Positions 54,832 to 64,000 of a stretch of 64,000 nt of DNA are shown one piece after another. Origin of the DNA: Paenibacillus albidus (GTDB lineage Bacteria; Bacillota; Bacilli; Paenibacillales; Paenibacillaceae); the NCBI RefSeq assembly GCF_014644435.1, contig NZ_BMKR01000003.1, positions 1-64,000 on the forward strand, read 5' to 3'. The translations under genes and the position numbers were made by a program. Each line of letters starts with the position of its first letter. Position 1 is the first letter of the stretch. The notes beneath the pieces were generated by a model, which was not told where the DNA came from, searched no databases, and saw only the letters and a list, made by a program, of their open reading frames with translations.

Positions 54832-55881
54832 TTACAGCGCTTTGATGCACACCGGTGCCGGAAGCTCCAGCTCATTGCCTGTAGGGATTAACCTGCCCGA
54901 ATCCTTGTCGATAGTAAATGAGGTGATATTGCCGCTGTTCTGGTTGGCCGCCAGCAGCATACCGCTGACTATGGCAAAATTGCGGGGGGTGCGCCCTCCT
55001 GTACTCTGCCAGTCTTCGGCCTGCAGCAATCCAGTTGCAGGATCGATATGGAACAGGGCGATGCTGTCATGCCCCCGGTTGGAAGTATACAGAAACCGTC
55101 CGCAGGGGGATACATGAATGTCGGCGCCCGTATCATCGCTGCCGGCAATGTGCTGGTCGGGCAACGTGCTCAGATGCTGCAATATCTGGAGATCTCCCTG
55201 CTGTTCATTATTGGTGAACACGGTCACCGTGCTGTTCAGCTCATTAATCAGATACATCCATTTCCCGGTAGGATGTACGGCCAGATGGCGCGGTCCGGAG
55301 CCTGGAGGAAGCTCAATCTCCCGATGGGTGGTCAGTTTGCCGTCCTCCACATTGTAGATCAGGATTTGATCAAGACCCAGATCACAGACCAGCACACGTG
55401 AACCCCGGCTGTCCGGGATGATGGAATGGGGATGGGGGCCTTCCTGACGGTCTTCGCGTACTCCAACACCTGCATGACGGACTTGGGCCGACATCTCCTG
55501 CAGGGAACCGTCCGCGTTCACCGGAAATACGTTAATATTCCCTCCCGAATAGTTGGAGACAAATATGTAATCGCCTTTGGGAGCTATAGAAACATAACAA
55601 GGTGCTCCTCCTTCAGTCTTGCGGCTGCCAAGTTCCGTTAACGATCCGGCCACAGGATCAATGGCAAAAGCATACACTTCACCCTCATCCTTTTCGCTGA
55701 CCGCATACAGCACATTTTTTACACTGTTGACCGCCAAATACGACGCATTTTCGATGCCAGCTGTCCAACTTTGTACCCTCATCTCTCCTGAAGCAAGATC
55801 GAGTGTGCATAAATGAATAGCTGGTTCTCCCTCGGGACTGTAGCTTCCCACATAAAACTCGGCTTGATTTGGCCTTTTCAT
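54832..55881 (-). CDS. Lactonase family protein (6-phosphogluconolactonase type)
   Basis: 349 residues, the length of seven-bladed beta-propeller lactonases (YkgB/Pgl type). Typical repeats: PCYVSIAPKGDYIFVSNYSGG, GPHPHSIIPDSRGSRVLVCD, GSGPRHLAVHPTGKWMYLIN and RTPRNFAIVSGMLLAANQNS. May hydrolyse 6-phosphogluconolactone or a related sugar lactone. GGAG lies 8 bases before the ATG. Cytoplasmic; monocistronic. Confidence 0.88.
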   Translation of the reverse strand: MKRPNQAEFYVGSYSPEGEPAIHLCTLDLASGEMRVQSWTAGIENASYLAVNSVKNVLYAVSEKDEGEVYAFAIDPVAGSLTELGSRKTEGGAPCYVSIAPKGDYIFVSNYSGGNINVFPVNADGSLQEMSAQVRHAGVGVREDRQEGPHPHSIIPDSRGSRVLVCDLGLDQILIYNVEDGKLTTHREIELPPGSGPRHLAVHPTGKWMYLINELNSTVTVFTNNEQQGDLQILQHLSTLPDQHIAGSDDTGADIHVSPCGRFLYTSNRGHDSIALFHIDPATGLLQAEDWQSTGGRTPRNFAIVSGMLLAANQNSGNITSFTIDKDSGRLIPTGNELELPAPVCIKAL

Positions 55882-56136
55882 GGCAGCGACTCCTTATCGT
55901 ATATTTACTGCAGCTTGTCTAACCTCTACTTACCCTGTACAACGGGCAACGCATCTTTTCTCCCGTTCTTTTTTCACTATATCATGTTTATTGGCTCAAT
56001 ACTTTTTGTGTGTAAATTGCTTCAATAAAGGGCAAGCTATAATGATCGAGCCAAATTTTCACATGTGGTTTAAACAATCTGCATGAGGTTAATAGTAAGC
56101 ATCAAAGACAACAAACACAAAAGGAGCTGAAGCAAA

Positions 56137-56397
56137 ATGAGTTTTCTCTGGATGTTAATCGTTGGTGGAGTAATCGGTTGGTTGGCAGGCCTGATCATGG
56201 GCAGAGATATTCCGGGCGGGGTAATTGGTAACATTATCGCCGGTATTTTAGGATCATGGCTTGGTGGCATGCTGCTGGGAAGCTGGGGACCAAGAGTCAG
56301 CGACTTCTACGTGTTCCCTTCCCTGATCGGTGCTATCGTTCTGATCTTCATTGTCAGCCTCATCCTTCGTTCGGTTGGAGGACGCAGCCGTTCGTAA
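56137..56397 (+). CDS. GlsB/YeaQ/YmgE family membrane protein
   Basis: 86 residues with three Gly-rich membrane segments: FLWMLIVGGVIGWLAGLIMG, GGVIGNIIAGILGSWLGGML and PSLIGAIVLIFIVSLILRSV. This is the transglycosylase-associated (stress-response) small membrane protein pattern. AAAGGAG precedes the ATG. Strong terminator downstream. The exact role of the family is not settled. Confidence 0.9.
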   Translation: MSFLWMLIVGGVIGWLAGLIMGRDIPGGVIGNIIAGILGSWLGGMLLGSWGPRVSDFYVFPSLIGAIVLIFIVSLILRSVGGRSRS

Positions 56398-56441
56398 GTC
56401 CGTGTTACCCTTAAGCAGCGGCAACTGCCAGCTGCTTGCCC

Positions 56442-56475
56442 AAAACCCGCCGGGAGCTTGCTCCCGGCGGGTTTT
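56442..56475 (+). terminator. Terminator after the GlsB-like gene
   Basis: A near-perfect 15-bp stem pairs AAAACCCGCCGGGAG with CTCCCGGCGGGTTTT around a 4-base loop. The A and T tracts on both sides would let it work in both directions. Confidence 0.9.
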
Positions 56476-56619
56476 ACCTGTGTAATCACTTAGCTCAGCA
56501 GCCTTTGTCCTAAATATATTCCAGCGCTTTCTTCCCCTTGCACCGTTCAATGTTTTGCCATCATTTTTCTGTTATAATGTAGGCATTAGTGACTCAAATC
56601 ACAGAGAGGAACGTGAATC

Positions 56620-57126
56620 ATGGGCAGCATTAACCCCTCGCTTCTGCATATCGGCTCCACTGTAGGGGCCGTGTTCATGGCGCTGATGGTTATCTTTATC
56701 CGCCTAAAAGCAAGTGCCCGTCCAGTGACGATCCGCAAAATATGGATTCCACCGCTTGGCATGTCGACGGGTTTTGCCATGTTTGTGGTACCGGAGGTCC
56801 GCTTCCCCTGGTGGTGGGCGGTGCTCGCTTTTTTGATCGGCTGGTTTGTCTTCGCCTATCCGCTGATCCGCACCACTACCTTTGAGCAACGGGATGGCGA
56901 AATTTATGCGCAGCGCTCCAAAAGCTTTGCTTTTATCCTGCTTGGCCTGCTTCTCGTCCGCACTTTGCTGCATGAATTTATCAACCGGTATATCTCCGTA
57001 CCGCAATCAGGTGGATTATTCTTCATTCTGGCCTTCGGCATGATTCTCCATTGGAGATTCTTCATGTACAAACGCTACAACGTTCTTGTCCCGCCGCAGA
57101 CACAGCTTCCCGAACCGCGGGTATAG
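56620..57126 (+). CDS. CcdC family membrane protein
   Basis: 168 residues with about five membrane segments. Resembles Bacillus CcdC (cytochrome c biogenesis-associated): KIWIPPLGMSTGFAMFVVPE, YPLIRTTTFEQRDGEIYAQR and SKSFAFILLGLLLVRTLLHE. AGAGAGG lies before the ATG. No other cytochrome biogenesis gene is nearby, so the name implies homology, not a proven function. Confidence 0.8.
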   Translation: MGSINPSLLHIGSTVGAVFMALMVIFIRLKASARPVTIRKIWIPPLGMSTGFAMFVVPEVRFPWWWAVLAFLIGWFVFAYPLIRTTTFEQRDGEIYAQRSKSFAFILLGLLLVRTLLHEFINRYISVPQSGGLFFILAFGMILHWRFFMYKRYNVLVPPQTQLPEPRV

Positions 57127-57527
57127 ATTTGCTAGTTGGGAGATAAGTCTGGGTTTGACTGCATTTTGTGCATCAGAATGCTGGCAAACCTGGCTTTTTT
57201 TCGATTCGGCTGCATTTTATGCATCAGGTAAGGCTGAACAAACCTGTATTTCGATAATATCTCTGTTTCAAGATGTACAAAATACATCAGAATGGACTTT
57301 TGAGCCCTCCCAGAGCGATTTGGCTGCACTAAATACACTGAAGCAGCAGCCAGTCCAACGGACCTCTCGCTCCAAATGTCTTTCCGAATCAAAAAAGAGG
57401 TGTCCCAAGCAGCCATTTTCGGCTTATGGGACACCCCTTCGTTTTTTCATGGCTGATGTCAGGTAACTCCCTCCAGGATCAGTTAAAATATAGGAGGGTA
57501 TAACTTTCAGAGAGCGAGGCAGGGGAT
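57127..57527. other. Gene-free region with degenerate short repeats
   Basis: No supported gene. CTGCATTTTGTGCATCA (57159-57175), CTGCATTTTATGCATCA (57211-57227), and weaker forms near 57275-57291 (GTACAAAATACATCA) and 57323-57342 (CTGCACTAAATACACTGA) recur roughly every 50-60 bases. Each core is a short palindrome (TGCATTTTGTGCA). The region ends in a terminator-like hairpin. Confidence 0.6.
57397..57446. terminator. Bidirectional terminator carrying an IS1182-type end
   Basis: GAGGTGTCCCA pairs with TGGGACACCCC and is flanked by an A-run on the left and a T-run on the right. The right arm, with GGCTTATGGGACACCCC, is identical over 17 bases to the end of the IS remnant at 47108-47125. It is a probable solo IS end or related hairpin repeat. 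Confidence 0.7.
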
Positions 57528-58490
57528 ATGAAAAGTAAATCAAGAAAAGTAGCCATCGTCGGCTCCGGAATGGTTGGCTCCAGCTGTGCATACTCCATGG
57601 TTAATCAGGCGATTTGCGACGAGATTATGATGATCGACCGCACGTATGACCGGGCTCTGGCCCAAGCGCTGGATCTTTCGCACTGCATGGATTTCACGGG
57701 AACCCGCACCAAGGTATATGCCGGGACCTACAGCGATTGTGCACCCATGGACGTTGTTATTCTGACAGCCGGCGCCAATCCGCTGCCGGGCCAAACCCGG
57801 CTGGATGTGATGGATGCGGCAGCTGCCATAACCGATGAAATTGTCACGAACATCATGGCCGGAGGCTTCGACGGAATCTTCGTGGTCGCCGCCAACCCCG
57901 TCGATATTGTTACCTATCTGGTCTGGAAAAAATCAGGGCTGCCCCGGCACCGGGTGATTGGGACCGGAACCTCCATCGACTCTTCCCGGCTAAAGACGCT
58001 GCTGTCCGAGGTCTTCTCCATTGATCCGCGCAGTGTCAACGGTTATGCCATGGGGGAGCATGGCGAATCGCAATTCGTAGCCTGGTCCCATGTCACGATT
58101 GGCGGCAAGCCGATTCTGCATATTCTGGAGCAGCACCGCGAGCGGTTCAGCCACCTGGATCTTGCGGATATCGCCCGCAAGACCAAGGATGCGGGCTGGG
58201 AAATATTCACCCGCAAAGGCTCGACACATTTTGGCATTGGCAGCGCACTGGCCTATATTACCCGCTCCATTCTCAATGACGAGCATAAGATCATTGCCGT
58301 ATCCGCCATTCTGGAGGGCGAGTACGGACAGACCGGAACATGCACCGGCGTCCCGGCCATTATCGGCAGAGACGGCATCAAGGAGCTGCTTGAGCTGAAT
58401 CTCAGCAGTGAGGAATTCACCAAATTTAATACCTCCTGCGACATTGTCCGCAGCGGTATCGCCAGCCTGAAGTTAGAGGAACAAGCCTGA
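57528..58490 (+). CDS. ldh: L-lactate dehydrogenase
   Basis: 320 residues. Reduces pyruvate to L-lactate with NADH. NAD motif [36 protein letters not shown] (substrate-contacting Arg), [26 protein letters not shown] (catalytic Asp) and [13 protein letters not shown] (catalytic His). GEHGES replaces the usual GEHGDS/T, a mild change. The ATG at 57528 follows AGGGG closely. Convergent with the chemotaxis receptor gene, only 10 bases apart. Confidence 0.92.
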   Translation: MKSKSRKVAIVGSGMVGSSCAYSMVNQAICDEIMMIDRTYDRALAQALDLSHCMDFTGTRTKVYAGTYSDCAPMDVVILTAGANPLPGQTRLDVMDAAAAITDEIVTNIMAGGFDGIFVVAANPVDIVTYLVWKKSGLPRHRVIGTGTSIDSSRLKTLLSEVFSIDPRSVNGYAMGEHGESQFVAWSHVTIGGKPILHILEQHRERFSHLDLADIARKTKDAGWEIFTRKGSTHFGIGSALAYITRSILNDEHKIIAVSAILEGEYGQTGTCTGVPAIIGRDGIKELLELNLSSEEFTKFNTSCDIVRSGIASLKLEEQA

Positions 58491-58500
58491 GCCGCTGCCG

Positions 58501-60576
58501 TTACTGCCTGAATCTTCCGATCTCCTGCTTAAGACCGGACATCATCTTGTTCAAGGATTCCGCAGAGGAGACAATATCCTTCATAATTTCGGTCTGACCG
58601 GTGGAGGCTTCGGCAACCGCCTGAGCATTCTCCGCCGATTCCCTGGCAATCGTCAGCATGTCGGTGACAGAGGCCGTAATTTCCTCGGTGCCTGCAGACA
58701 TCTCTTCATTAATGGCCGATACATCCTGAATTTGCTGGGAAACCTCACGGATCGATTGGCGGATATGCCCAAACGAAACACCCACATTGTTCATTTTGGC
58801 CATCCCGTCGCCAATCTCAGAAATGCTTTTCTCCATAGAATCGGCAGCTTGCGTGGTGGAAGACTGAATCTGCCCAATCAGCTCTACAATGTGAATTACA
58901 GATTGATTGGTGCGTTCGGCCAGCTTCTTCACCTCATTGGCTACAACACCGAACCCGCGCCCATGTTCGCCTGCTCTGGCGGCTTCAATGGAAGCATTCA
59001 AGGAAAGCAGTCCGGTCTGGTTGGAAATTTCCGAGATCACTTCTACGATATTCCCAATTTGCTCGGACTGCTCCGTCAGCTGCCTGATGGCTTCAGCCGC
59101 TTGATTAGCCGTTGTATTGATAATGTGCATCTGCTGCAGAGTGGACTCGATTTCATGATAGCCGTTCTCCACTTCGGAGTTGACGGTCTCCGCCTGATCC
59201 GATACTTTTACTGAAGACTCGGCAATCCGCTGCAGCCCAACCGCCATTTCCTCTGTGGCCCGGGCCGACTGCTCCGAGCCTTTGAACTGGGCTTCCATTC
59301 CCTGCGCCACTTCCAGTGTAACCACGGAAATTTCCGCTGAGGTGTTGGAGGACAGATTCGCAGCCTGCAGCAATCCTTCCGAGGATTCCGCCACTTGCAC
59401 AACGGCAGTATCAATCTTACTGACCAGTCCGGACAACGACCCAATCATCTCATTAATGTCCTTGCTCATCCGGCCGATTTCATCGTCCGAGCGGACAGCC
59501 ACCCGTTCATTTAGACGTCCTTCTGTCACTTTTTTCGTCACAGCAGAAATGGCAACAATCGGCTTCACAATCCGCCGGGTCAGATACAAGGAAATCAGCA
59601 CCACCAGAAGAATCACTGCCAGCATTAAAACTAACGCCAATTGTTGGGCTGAAGTAACCTTGGCATAAATTTCATTCTCCGGTACGGTAATCAGAAGTTT
59701 CCAATCCGTGCCCGGGATGGTCTTGAAATAGGTGATAACCGCCTGCCCATTTTCCCCCTCATAGGATGCGGTACCGCTGTTCTCACTCATGATTTGCTTC
59801 ACAGTGTTTTGCATTTCAGGTGTTTTCGCATAATCGGCCAGCGTTTTGCCAATGCGTGCAGCGTCCGGATAAGTGTAATATTCACCTTTTCCCGATACTA
59901 CGTAACCATATCCAGTCTCCGCTACATGGATGTTCTTGCTCATCTCTGTCAGAATATCCGGAGTGACCGAAAAAGCAACGCCGCCTGTGAATTGCTTGGA
60001 AGCATCCACCATGGGGACAATCACCGGGATGATGTATTTATTCATCGGCTCAAGAAAAGACATGTCGGCAACAGCCGGACTGAGGGTCTGCTTGGCTTTC
60101 AGGAAATAATCGGCTGTCCCCATATCGGCTGTCATCTTCATGCTATTGGTCAGAAGTCCGCTTGTATTGATGACGCTGTAGCCTTCCGACTTTGAATCAC
60201 TCTCCTCCAGCACCTGAAGGGTCGGGAAAAGGCTGGCCGGTCTCGCAGGGTCAAATTCCGGATGCGCAGCAACCAGCTCCTTCACCGCAGAAGTCTTGGA
60301 TTGGAGCCATTCGTCAATGCGGGTCGTGTTCATCTCCAGAATCTTTTGCGCCAATTGTTCACTGTCCGACCGGGTAACCCCGCCAAAATACTGCAGAAAG
60401 AAAATAGTAACTCCGAGTAATGGAACTACGGCCAGCGCCAATATGACCAGCGACCACTTGGTTTGAATCGAGGCTGCTCTCTTGTCCGCCGCCGGCCTGT
60501 TCCGTTTCTTGTTGTTTTTTTTGCCGTTTTTCTCCGTCTCTATTGTGTGTGCGCCTTTCACTTCAATGCCTTCCAT
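58501..60576 (-). CDS. Methyl-accepting chemotaxis protein
   Basis: 691 residues from ATG 60576 (GGGAGG upstream). A basic cytoplasmic N-terminus ([18 protein letters not shown]) leads to membrane segment 1 ([20 protein letters not shown]). An extracellular double-Cache-type sensor (about 70-310) follows with [19 protein letters not shown]. After membrane segment 2 come HAMP ([20 protein letters not shown]) and the signalling domain with the hairpin tip [20 protein letters not shown] and [16 protein letters not shown]. Senses a small molecule and controls CheA; ligand unknown. No pentapeptide tether. Confidence 0.93.
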   Translation of the reverse strand: MEGIEVKGAHTIETEKNGKKNNKKRNRPAADKRAASIQTKWSLVILALAVVPLLGVTIFFLQYFGGVTRSDSEQLAQKILEMNTTRIDEWLQSKTSAVKELVAAHPEFDPARPASLFPTLQVLEESDSKSEGYSVINTSGLLTNSMKMTADMGTADYFLKAKQTLSPAVADMSFLEPMNKYIIPVIVPMVDASKQFTGGVAFSVTPDILTEMSKNIHVAETGYGYVVSGKGEYYTYPDAARIGKTLADYAKTPEMQNTVKQIMSENSGTASYEGENGQAVITYFKTIPGTDWKLLITVPENEIYAKVTSAQQLALVLMLAVILLVVLISLYLTRRIVKPIVAISAVTKKVTEGRLNERVAVRSDDEIGRMSKDINEMIGSLSGLVSKIDTAVVQVAESSEGLLQAANLSSNTSAEISVVTLEVAQGMEAQFKGSEQSARATEEMAVGLQRIAESSVKVSDQAETVNSEVENGYHEIESTLQQMHIINTTANQAAEAIRQLTEQSEQIGNIVEVISEISNQTGLLSLNASIEAARAGEHGRGFGVVANEVKKLAERTNQSVIHIVELIGQIQSSTTQAADSMEKSISEIGDGMAKMNNVGVSFGHIRQSIREVSQQIQDVSAINEEMSAGTEEITASVTDMLTIARESAENAQAVAEASTGQTEIMKDIVSSAESLNKMMSGLKQEIGRFRQ

Positions 60577-60738
60577 CCGTAAAACGCCTCCCACCATTTC
60601 TGGTTTCAATTTCCATATGTTGTAAATACATATTCATATATCGGCATAATCAGACAAATTTCTTTATCCCCGGCACAAAAAATAAACCTCCAGACCCACA
60701 ATGTGGAATCCGGAAGTTCATTTGTGTACTTTTATTGT

Positions 60739-62958
60739 TCAGGATTGCCCCGGCACCTTCAAAGCCCGCACGCTGTTGAGCACAGCGAGTACAGTCACGC
60801 CGACATCCGAGAACACTGCTTCCCACATAGTGGCAATCCCGAACGCACCCAGCAGGAGGAAGACCGCTTTTACCCCCAGGGCAAAAATAATATTCTGCCA
60901 GACGATGGACCGTGTTCGCTTGGCTATGCCGATGGCCGCAGCAATCTTCGACGGTTCGTCCGTCATGATGACAATATCCGCCGCCTCGATAGCCGCGTCC
61001 GAGCCCAGTCCGCCCATGGCAATCCCGATGTCGGCCCTAGCCAGCACCGGAGTATCATTAATGCCGTCGCCGACAAAAATAATTTTCTCCCGCCGGGACT
61101 GCTCTCCTTCCAGTCTCTCCATTACTTCCACCTTGTGCTGCGGCAGCAGCCCGGCATAGATCTCATCCACACCCAGCTCCTTCCCCACTGCCTCGGCAAC
61201 GGAAGCTGTATCACCTGTCAGCATGACCGTCTTGCGGATGCCCAGCTCTTTAAGCGCCCGGATGGCTTCCCGGGAATCCTCCTTCACTTCATCGGCAATC
61301 ACCAGACAACCGGCATACTGCTTGTCGATGGCCAGATGAACCACCGTGCCGCTCTGCTCCGGCAAGCGGTACGCAATCCGTTCCTGCTCCATCAGCCGCG
61401 CATTGCCGGCCAGCACCGCCTGGCCTTCTACCCGGACCTCAATACCATGGCCCGGAATCTCGTTGTAATCCGTGATCCCTTCTTTGGCTATGTCCGCACC
61501 ATAGGCAACCCGTATGGACTCGGCGATCGGATGGCTTGAGTGACTCTCCGCATAAGCAGCCACCCGCAGCAGTTCGCTCTCCGCCATGTCCGCAGCAGGA
61601 TAGATTCCCGCCACCTTAAACTGGCCTTTGGTCAGTGTACCGGTCTTGTCGAAGATCACCATCTTCACCTCATTCAGAGCTTCCAGGAAGTTGCCGCCTT
61701 TGACCAGAATGCCGCTTCTCGAAGCGGCGCCGATCCCTCCAAAGAATCCGAGCGGAATCGACACGACCAGCGCACAAGGGCAGGAGATCACCAGGAATAC
61801 AAGTGCACGGTAGATCCAGTCGGAGAACGTGGCTCCGCTGATCAGAAGCGGTGGAACAACTGCCAGCAATACAGCTGTTATTACAACCACCGGGGTGTAG
61901 CCACGGGCGAACTTGGTGATGAAATTTTCGGTTTTCGCTTTATTACCTGCAGCGTTCTGCACCAGTTCAAGGATTTTGGATACGGCCGATTCTCCAAAGG
62001 TCTGGGTGACCTCGATGGTGACAACGCCGTTGCGGTTAATGAAGCCGCTCAGGACCGTACTGCCCGGACCTGCCGACCGCGGGACAGACTCTCCCGTCAG
62101 GGCTGAGGTATCCATCATCGAGTTACCTTCCAGAATCCTGCCGTCCAGCGGCACCTTCTCGCCCGGCTTGACAAGAATAATATCGCCGACGCCCACCTCT
62201 TCCGGTGAGACGCGCCGTGTAACGTTCCCCACCTTCAGCTCCGCGAATTCGGGACGGATGTCCATCAGCGCCGTGATGGAGCGCCGCGAACGGTTGACCG
62301 CCAGCCCCTGGAACAGCTCTCCCACTTGGTAAAAGAGCATAACGGCAACGCCTTCGGGGTATTCCCCAATGGCAAAGGCACCGATGGTCGCCAGCGCCAT
62401 CAGGAAATTCTCGTCAAACACCTGCCCGCGCATAATGTTGCGCGTTGCCTGCCAGACGACTTCCCCGCCCACAATAAAGTAAGCGGCCAGGAATAACAGC
62501 AGCTCCGGTATTCCGCTGACCGGCAGAAACATGCCAGCAGCTGCAAGAATACCTCCGCCGCCCAGCCGCAGGAGAATGCGGCGTGTATTCCCTTCGCCAT
62601 GGGCATGGCTATGGTCATGGCCAGCCTCCGCCGCATGCGTATGCTTATGATCATGCGCAGGGTCGTCTCCTGCTATATGCGCATGTGCAGAAGGACGGGG
62701 CCTTACCGCGCCGGATATTTTCTCATTCAGCTTCACATGCGGCTCCAGTGACGTTACGGTACGCTGCGCCTCCGCCGCTGCTGCTGCTTCATAGCCGGCA
62801 ACCGTCTCCATCGTCAACGTCTTGGTTACAAAATTGACGGAGCAGGACGTTACCCCCTCAATCTTCCCCACTCTATCTTCAATTTTCATGGCACAATTTG
62901 CACAATCCAGCCCGGTAAGCTCCCACTGGCGTTTCACATTACCTTCCAGCGTATTCAC
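60739..62958 (-). CDS. cadA: Cadmium/zinc/cobalt-exporting P-type ATPase
   Basis: 739 residues from GTG 62958. An ATG at 63006 would sit inside the operator and near the transcript start, while AAGGGG lies about 10 bases before the GTG. Domains: N-terminal heavy-metal domain with LDCANCAMKIE; a His-rich segment (HDHKHTHAAEAGHDHSHAHG, about 95-130); membrane segments including the metal-binding SCPCALVVSIPLG; phosphorylation site VIFDKTGTLTKG; hinge FVGDGINDTPVLARADIGIAMG. CPC and the final-helix region match the Zn/Cd/Pb subgroup. Exports metal from the cytoplasm. Divergent from the CzcD-type gene. Confidence 0.92.
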   Translation of the reverse strand: MNTLEGNVKRQWELTGLDCANCAMKIEDRVGKIEGVTSCSVNFVTKTLTMETVAGYEAAAAAEAQRTVTSLEPHVKLNEKISGAVRPRPSAHAHIAGDDPAHDHKHTHAAEAGHDHSHAHGEGNTRRILLRLGGGGILAAAGMFLPVSGIPELLLFLAAYFIVGGEVVWQATRNIMRGQVFDENFLMALATIGAFAIGEYPEGVAVMLFYQVGELFQGLAVNRSRRSITALMDIRPEFAELKVGNVTRRVSPEEVGVGDIILVKPGEKVPLDGRILEGNSMMDTSALTGESVPRSAGPGSTVLSGFINRNGVVTIEVTQTFGESAVSKILELVQNAAGNKAKTENFITKFARGYTPVVVITAVLLAVVPPLLISGATFSDWIYRALVFLVISCPCALVVSIPLGFFGGIGAASRSGILVKGGNFLEALNEVKMVIFDKTGTLTKGQFKVAGIYPAADMAESELLRVAAYAESHSSHPIAESIRVAYGADIAKEGITDYNEIPGHGIEVRVEGQAVLAGNARLMEQERIAYRLPEQSGTVVHLAIDKQYAGCLVIADEVKEDSREAIRALKELGIRKTVMLTGDTASVAEAVGKELGVDEIYAGLLPQHKVEVMERLEGEQSRREKIIFVGDGINDTPVLARADIGIAMGGLGSDAAIEAADIVIMTDEPSKIAAAIGIAKRTRSIVWQNIIFALGVKAVFLLLGAFGIATMWEAVFSDVGVTVLAVLNSVRALKVPGQS

Positions 62959-62987
62959 ACTACTCAGCCCCTTCGATAAAAAAATAA

Positions 62988-63011
62988 CATATGAGCAATT
63001 GTTCATTTATG
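62988..63011. promoter_or_regulatory. ArsR/SmtB-type operator of cadA
   Basis: The core ATGAGCAATTGTTCAT (62991-63006) is an imperfect palindrome and matches the ATGAACA-type sites of CzrA/CadC/SmtB metal sensors. It lies directly after the cadA promoter. It shares ACATATGAGCAAT with the site before the czcD-like gene. Confidence 0.7.
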
Positions 63012-63022
63012 GTATTACCCGT

Positions 63023-63052
63023 ATTATATTCCCCATAATCCCGGAGTGTCAA
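63023..63052 (-). promoter_or_regulatory. Sigma-A promoter of cadA
   Basis: On the minus strand a perfect TTGACA (63047-63052) and a perfect TATAAT (63023-63028) are 18 bases apart. The transcript would start near 63016, and the operator-like repeat lies just downstream. Confidence 0.8.
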
Positions 63053-63119
63053 TGCGTGTTGGCACGTGTTCACTTTCTCGTATGGGCATTTATAGTTTAG
63101 AGAATCTTACCAAAAAGAC

Positions 63120-63148
63120 TTGATCTTTAAAAACATCAGGAATATGAT
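63120..63148 (+). promoter_or_regulatory. Sigma-A promoter of the CzcD-type gene
   Basis: TTGATC (63120-63125) and TATGAT (63143-63148) are 17 bases apart. The operator-like inverted repeat begins two bases after the -10 box. Confidence 0.7.
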
Positions 63149-63149
63149 T

Positions 63150-63175
63150 AACATATGAGCAATCATTCATATGTT
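63150..63175. promoter_or_regulatory. ArsR/SmtB-type operator of the CzcD-type gene
   Basis: AACATATGA (63150-63158) and TCATATGTT (63167-63175) are perfect 9-bp arms separated by eight bases. Position over the transcript start and similarity to the cadA site suggest one shared metal-sensing repressor, which is not encoded within this window. Confidence 0.75.
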
Positions 63176-63195
63176 TCTTGGAAAGGGGCATTACT

Positions 63196-64000
63196 ATGCA
63201 TAACCATTCGCATGAGGATACACACAGCCATGAAGAACACACTCACGGGAATCATAAAGATCACGGGCATTCCCACCATCAACACGACCACTCGCACGGA
63301 CACGGGCACTCACACGCTCCCAACAACAAAAAAGGCCTGATTATCGCTTTGCTGATTACCGGAGGCATTATGTTTCTGGAATTCTTCGGCGGGCTGATTA
63401 CCAACAGCCTGGCTCTGCTGTCGGACTCCGGGCATATGCTTAGCGATACCGCCTCGCTTGCATTAAGCCTGGTTGCGATGATCTTTGCCGTAAAACCGCC
63501 GTCCTTCAAAAACTCCTACGGTTTTTACAGGTTTGAGATTATGGCTGCATTATTTAACGGGGTTACTCTGTTTGTCATCGCCGGCTTTATTATATGGGAA
63601 GCGTACCAGCGTTTCTTCGAGCCTCCGACAGTAGCCAGCGGTCCCATGATGCTTATTGCTGCTGTCGGTTTGCTGGCGAACCTGATCAGCGCCTGGGCCT
63701 TGATGCGCAAAAGCGATGTACACGGCAATATAAATGTGCGCTCTGCTTATCTGCATATTTTGGGCGATGCGCTGGGGTCTGTCGGGGCCATACTTGCCGG
63801 GCTTATCATGAATCTGTTCTCCTGGTATGTGGCTGACCCGATCATTAGCGTTCTTGTAGCCCTGCTTATTCTCAAAGGCGCCTGGGGCGTGATCAGACAT
63901 GCGTTCCATATCCTTATGGAAGGGACACCCAGCCAGATCAATGCCGGTGAAGTAACGCAGTCGCTCCTGGAAATCGAGGGCGTACTTAATGTTCATGATC
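63196..64000 (+). CDS. czcD: CzcD-type cation diffusion facilitator (cut by window end)
   Basis: 268 codons are visible and the frame is still open at 64000. Starts at ATG 63196 with AAAGGGG upstream. The first 40 residues are very His-rich and may bind metal. The CDF fold follows: LITNSLALLSDSGHMLSDT (His/Asp metal site in helix 2), SYGFYRFEIMAALFNGV, YLHILGDALGSVGAI (His/Asp site in helix 5) and the start of the cytoplasmic domain HAFHILMEGTPS. Exports Zn, Cd or Co in exchange for protons. Divergent from cadA with a matching operator. Confidence 0.93.
   Translation, partial: MHNHSHEDTHSHEEHTHGNHKDHGHSHHQHDHSHGHGHSHAPNNKKGLIIALLITGGIMFLEFFGGLITNSLALLSDSGHMLSDTASLALSLVAMIFAVKPPSFKNSYGFYRFEIMAALFNGVTLFVIAGFIIWEAYQRFFEPPTVASGPMMLIAAVGLLANLISAWALMRKSDVHGNINVRSAYLHILGDALGSVGAILAGLIMNLFSWYVADPIISVLVALLILKGAWGVIRHAFHILMEGTPSQINAGEVTQSLLEIEGVLNVHD

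Noticed and set aside
56068..56098. Sigma-B-like promoter (GTTTAA) before the GlsB-like gene
   Set aside because: The -10 half fits the consensus poorly and sigma-B is not expected in this group.

Overview
The window reads as chromosomal DNA of a Paenibacillus or a close relative (Bacillota, Paenibacillaceae). This rests on gene content: a secreted protein ending in SLH domains, a YesM/YesN-type two-component pair beside an LplABC-type sugar importer, YwbE, YezD, YneQ-like and CcdC-like proteins, and purine-rich Shine-Dalgarno sites before almost every gene. No rRNA, tRNA, CRISPR array or prophage was seen. The only mobile DNA recognised is a decayed IS1182-type remnant.

Layout. 421-8280: a 2,619-residue surface protein combining a lamin-tail domain, an endonuclease/exonuclease/phosphatase domain, two 5'-nucleotidase modules and three SLH domains. 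8489-10667: an ArsR-type regulator and an MFS transporter with a clear promoter and operator. 10746-12209: a histidine phosphatase and an AAC(3)-family acetyltransferase. 12231-12807: tandem repeats. 12808-25025 (all minus strand): a carbohydrate locus made of a LacI-type repressor, a GH94 phosphorylase best matching 1,2-beta-oligoglucan phosphorylases, two permeases, a solute-binding lipoprotein, and a sensor kinase/response regulator pair. 25079-31555: a membrane protein, an HNH nuclease, YwbE, a YneQ-like protein, L-serine dehydratase (sdaAB-sdaAA), two GNAT acetyltransferases, an SDR oxidoreductase and a small membrane protein. 31609-33267: NAD(P)HX repair enzyme.

33545-45935 (all minus strand, 11 genes): ROK repressor, type II asparaginase, oligopeptide ABC importer (SBP, two permeases, two ATPases), M17 aminopeptidase, CutC-like protein, ROK sugar kinase, cytoplasmic GH29 alpha-L-fucosidase. 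Together these look like an uptake and breakdown route for a fucosylated GlcNAc-asparagine or glycopeptide. This is the most interesting system in the window.

46233-47125: IS1182-type remnant whose end forms the terminator of the next gene. 47136-48789: NAD(P)-binding protein, GNAT and a small membrane protein. 48868-52083: yezD and a sulfate importer (cysW, cysT, SBP) without a cysA ATPase; the SBP gene has a strong promoter, a possible CymR-like operator and an intrinsic terminator in its leader. 52465-58490: membrane-anchored alpha/beta hydrolase, lactonase, GlsB-like and CcdC-like membrane proteins, L-lactate dehydrogenase. 58501-60576: chemotaxis receptor. 60739 to the window end: divergent CadA-type P-ATPase and CzcD-type cation diffusion facilitator (cut by the window edge). 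Each of these two genes has its own sigma-A promoter followed directly by an ArsR/SmtB-like inverted repeat.

All functional calls come from reading motifs and gene order by eye; no database search was run.
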